Below, in pieces: positions 5,905 to 8,000 of a stretch of DNA of 8,000 nucleotides. Source of the stretch: Alphaproteobacteria bacterium (GTDB lineage: Bacteria; Pseudomonadota; Alphaproteobacteria; 16-39-46). The position numbers and the translations under genes are program-made. Numbering within the stretch: the first letter of the stretch is position 1; every line of letters starts with the position of its first letter. The stretch spans positions 1 to 8,000 of the forward strand of contig CANMHY010000027.1 of NCBI GenBank assembly GCA_947497675.1. Direction: 5' to 3'. A model generated the notes under the pieces. It saw nothing but the letters and a program-made list of their open reading frames with translations. It did not search any database and was not told where the DNA came from.

Positions 5905-7803
5905 TTAATCAATAAAGCTCTTAAGCTTGCGTGAACGAATGGGGTGCTTTAGCTTTCGAAGGGCTTTCGCTTCAATCTGACGAATACGCTCACGCGTGAC
6001 AGAAAATTGCTGTCCGACCTCTTCCAAGGTATGATCCGTGTTCATTCCAATCCCAAAGCGCATTCTGAGCACACGCTCTTCTCTTGGTGTCAACGTTGCG
6101 AGGATTCGTGTTGTGGTTTCACGCAAATTCAATTGAATTGCTGCATCAAGAGGTTGAACCGCATTTTCATCCTTAATAAAATCCCCCAAATGACTATCTT
6201 CTTCATCACCAACGGGCGTTTCAAGACTGATGGGTTCCTTTGCAATTTTTAACACTTTACGAACCTTGTCAAGCGGCATGATTAAACGTTCTGAAAGCTC
6301 TTCAGCTGTTGGCTCACGTCCAATCTCATGCATCATCTGACGGGATGTACGTACAAGCTTGTTAATTGTCTCGATCATATGAACCGGAATCCGAATGGTG
6401 CGCGCCTGATCCGCAATGGACCTTGTAATCGCTTGCCGAATCCACCAAGTGGCATACGTCGAAAATTTATACCCCCGACGGTATTCAAATTTGTCAACGG
6501 CCTTCATCAAACCGATATTTCCCTCTTGAATCAAGTCTAAGAATTGCAGCCCACGATTGGTATACTTTTTTGCAATCGAAATAACCAAACGAAGATTCGC
6601 CTCGATCATCTCTTTTTTAGCTTCGGACGCAAGACGGCCACCTTTTTGAACAGCAGAGACAATCCTTTTGAACTCAGAGACGTCAAGATCGAGTCCTGAA
6701 ATCACTTTCGCAATATCAGCCCTCGTCTTTGTGATTTCTTTACGGCTCACTTCAACAAATTTCGCCCATCCTTTTTGAGTCAGTTGACTAACCCGATCGA
6801 CCCAGTCTGAGTCAAGTTCATGCCCAAGATATTCTTTGAGAAAAGACTCTCTTTTTACCCCAGCCGTTTCAGCAAGACGAAGGAGTTTTCCTTCCAATTG
6901 GAGAAGCTTGCGGTTCATCTCATAAAGTTCATTCACCATTTCATCAATGCGTGCCTGATTAAGATTTAAACTTGCAACAAGCTCAGAGAGTGCTTTTTTG
7001 AGGCTCTTTTCTTTCTTAGAATCTCCTTTTTTATGTGTTTTTTGGAGATCTTCTTTGAACGCAATTACCCTATCTAAACTTTCTAAAATACGGGGCCGCA
7101 AAGCTTCTTCAATTTCAACAAAACTAACGGCTGTTTCAGAAGATTCCTCTTGTGTTTCTTCTTCTGTCTCAGACATAAACTCTTCGTCAGAAACTTCTTG
7201 GACAGGCTCTTTTTCCAATACTTTTCCTGAAATAATATCCTCAGGATTTACATCGGCATCGCCCCCGAGGTCTAAAACCACAAGGTCTCGCAAAAGCATT
7301 TTATGATCTATAATATCTTGCCGCCACCTTAGAAGCGCGCGTAATGTTAAAGGACTTTCACAAATTCCTGAGATCATCATTTCTTGCCCAGCCTCAATAC
7401 GCTTTGCAAGCTCTATCTCCCCCTCCCTTGAAAGAAGTTTAACATTTCCCATTTCACGTAAGTACATCCGAACAGGATCGTCTGTTCGACCAGAACTTTC
7501 AACAACCGCTTCTGTTTCCTCTTCTTCGACATCAACAGGACGTTCGACTTCTTCAACATCTTCTTCCGACTCGACAATATTTATGCCCATTTCAGAAATA
7601 AGAGTCATCGCATCTTCTATTTGCTCTGAAGAAAGCTTATCTTGAGGAAGCGCTTCATTCAGTTCTTCATAGGTAATATACCCACGCTCTTTTCCAGATT
7701 TCAAAAGACGTTTTAATTGTAAGGGGGTTTCCTTAGACTCTAAAATAACTTCTTGCTCTTCTTCTGACTCATCCATACGAGGTGTCAATTCTTTTGTGCT
7801 CAT
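5905..7803 (-). CDS. rpoD: RNA polymerase sigma factor RpoD (sigma-70)
   Basis: This is the primary sigma factor, which directs RNA polymerase to housekeeping promoters. The 632-residue product has region 1.1 near residues 27-80 ([19 protein letters not shown]), region 1.2 with [14 protein letters not shown], and a long acidic non-conserved region. Region 2 begins at about 401 ([20 protein letters not shown]) and includes [29 protein letters not shown] and the RTIRIPVHM motif. Region 3 spans about 481-560. Region 4 ends with the helix-turn-helix [20 protein letters not shown], which contacts the -35 element. Length is normal for the alphaproteobacterial group 1 sigma factor. The ATG at 7803 is chosen because AAGGAA lies 8 bases upstream and MSTKE is a natural N-terminus; an in-frame ATG at 7848 would add 15 residues across the hairpin. 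dnaG lies upstream and bolA directly downstream. Confidence 0.98.
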   Translation of the reverse strand: MSTKELTPRMDESEEEQEVILESKETPLQLKRLLKSGKERGYITYEELNEALPQDKLSSEQIEDAMTLISEMGINIVESEEDVEEVERPVDVEEEETEAVVESSGRTDDPVRMYLREMGNVKLLSREGEIELAKRIEAGQEMMISGICESPLTLRALLRWRQDIIDHKMLLRDLVVLDLGGDADVNPEDIISGKVLEKEPVQEVSDEEFMSETEEETQEESSETAVSFVEIEEALRPRILESLDRVIAFKEDLQKTHKKGDSKKEKSLKKALSELVASLNLNQARIDEMVNELYEMNRKLLQLEGKLLRLAETAGVKRESFLKEYLGHELDSDWVDRVSQLTQKGWAKFVEVSRKEITKTRADIAKVISGLDLDVSEFKRIVSAVQKGGRLASEAKKEMIEANLRLVISIAKKYTNRGLQFLDLIQEGNIGLMKAVDKFEYRRGYKFSTYATWWIRQAITRSIADQARTIRIPVHMIETINKLVRTSRQMMHEIGREPTAEELSERLIMPLDKVRKVLKIAKEPISLETPVGDEEDSHLGDFIKDENAVQPLDAAIQLNLRETTTRILATLTPREERVLRMRFGIGMNTDHTLEEVGQQFSVTRERIRQIEAKALRKLKHPIRSRKLKSFID

Positions 7804-7821
7804 CTGTCTATTTCCTTTTTC

Positions 7822-7846
7822 AAAAAAGAGAGGACGCAATCCTCTC
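7822..7846 (-). terminator. T-tailed hairpin between dnaG and rpoD
   Basis: On the minus strand GAGAGGA (7846-7840) and TCCTCTC (7834-7828) form a perfect seven-base-pair stem around TTGCG, followed by six T residues (7827-7822). This is a standard intrinsic-terminator layout at the end of dnaG. It ends only 18 bases before the rpoD ATG, and the rpoD ribosome-binding site follows at once. It could therefore also act as a partial terminator or attenuator that lowers rpoD expression relative to read-through. On the plus strand the stem is followed by A residues, so only minus-strand termination is expected. Confidence 0.6.
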
Positions 7847-7878
7847 AAAAAATAAATAACGATATACTTTTAATTCTT

Positions 7879-8000
7879 TTATTCAGTTTCTGTTTCTAAT
7901 CCTTCTCGAATAAAGGCCTTTTGAGATTCTTTTTCAATATTGAGCGCTTGAATCTCAGCCCATAAGTGAGGAGACATATTTGTCTCAAATTCTTTTAGGA
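7879..8000 (-). CDS. dnaG: DNA primase DnaG (last 39 residues; 5' part outside the window)
   Basis: An open minus-strand frame enters at the right edge and stops at 7879-7881. It reads LKEFETNMSPHLWAEIQALN and ends with KESQKAFIREGLETETE. This tail is too short and variable for identification by sequence alone. The assignment rests on position: dnaG lies directly upstream of rpoD on the same strand in most alphaproteobacteria. The Leu/Trp-containing helical pattern followed by a charged end also fits a DnaG C-terminus. DnaG synthesises RNA primers at the replication fork, and its C-terminal domain contacts the replicative helicase. The gap to rpoD is 75 bases and contains a terminator-like hairpin. 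Confidence 0.7.
   Translation of the reverse strand, partial: LKEFETNMSPHLWAEIQALNIEKESQKAFIREGLETETE

Noticed and set aside
6998..7306. Plus-strand open frame of 102 codons
   Set aside because: It is antisense to the acidic non-conserved region of rpoD; the Ser-rich composition is the complement of Glu-rich codons.
7804..7848. Upstream ATG at 7848 as the rpoD start
   Set aside because: It would place 15 extra residues across the terminator-like stem and lacks a good ribosome-binding site, whereas the ATG at 7803 has AAGGAA 8 bases upstream.

Overview
The window looks like part of an AT-rich alphaproteobacterial chromosome, and most resembles an obligately intracellular or protist-associated lineage of the Holosporales/Paracaedibacter type. 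The evidence is the alphaproteobacterial style of MraZ, MlaA/MlaC, RpoD and BolA, the dnaG-rpoD gene order, AT-rich intergenic DNA, and a large secreted protein with no recognisable family. The lineage is inferred; no database search was possible.

Layout from left to right. (1) Positions 1-259, minus strand: the first 86 codons of mraZ, the regulator that heads the division and cell-wall (dcw) cluster; the rest of that cluster would lie to the left. Its promoter at 320-348 is overlapped by three TGGG boxes with exact 10-bp periodicity, the known layout of a MraZ operator. (2) Positions 588-2160, plus strand: a two-gene unit, mlaA-mlaC, encoding the outer-membrane and periplasmic parts of the Mla lipid-trafficking pathway, followed by two T-tailed hairpins. 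(3) Positions 2401-5556, plus strand: a 1051-residue protein with a signal peptide, an alpha-helical N-terminal part, a long Pro/Ser/Asp/Glu-rich low-complexity centre containing degenerate repeats of about 70 residues, a Gln/Ala/Glu-rich coiled coil, and a helical C-terminal region. No family is recognised. (4) Positions 5595-8000, minus strand: the housekeeping cluster dnaG (last 39 codons)-rpoD-bolA, with a T-tailed hairpin between dnaG and rpoD and an almost gapless rpoD-bolA junction.

The less ordinary features are the MraZ operator laid over the mraZ promoter, the uncharacterised 1051-residue secreted protein, and a 73-nt nested palindrome followed by nine T residues. That palindrome lies inside the 3' end of bolA and looks like the terminator of the convergent large gene. 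No tRNA, rRNA, CRISPR array, insertion sequence or prophage gene was seen, and no new multi-gene system is evident.
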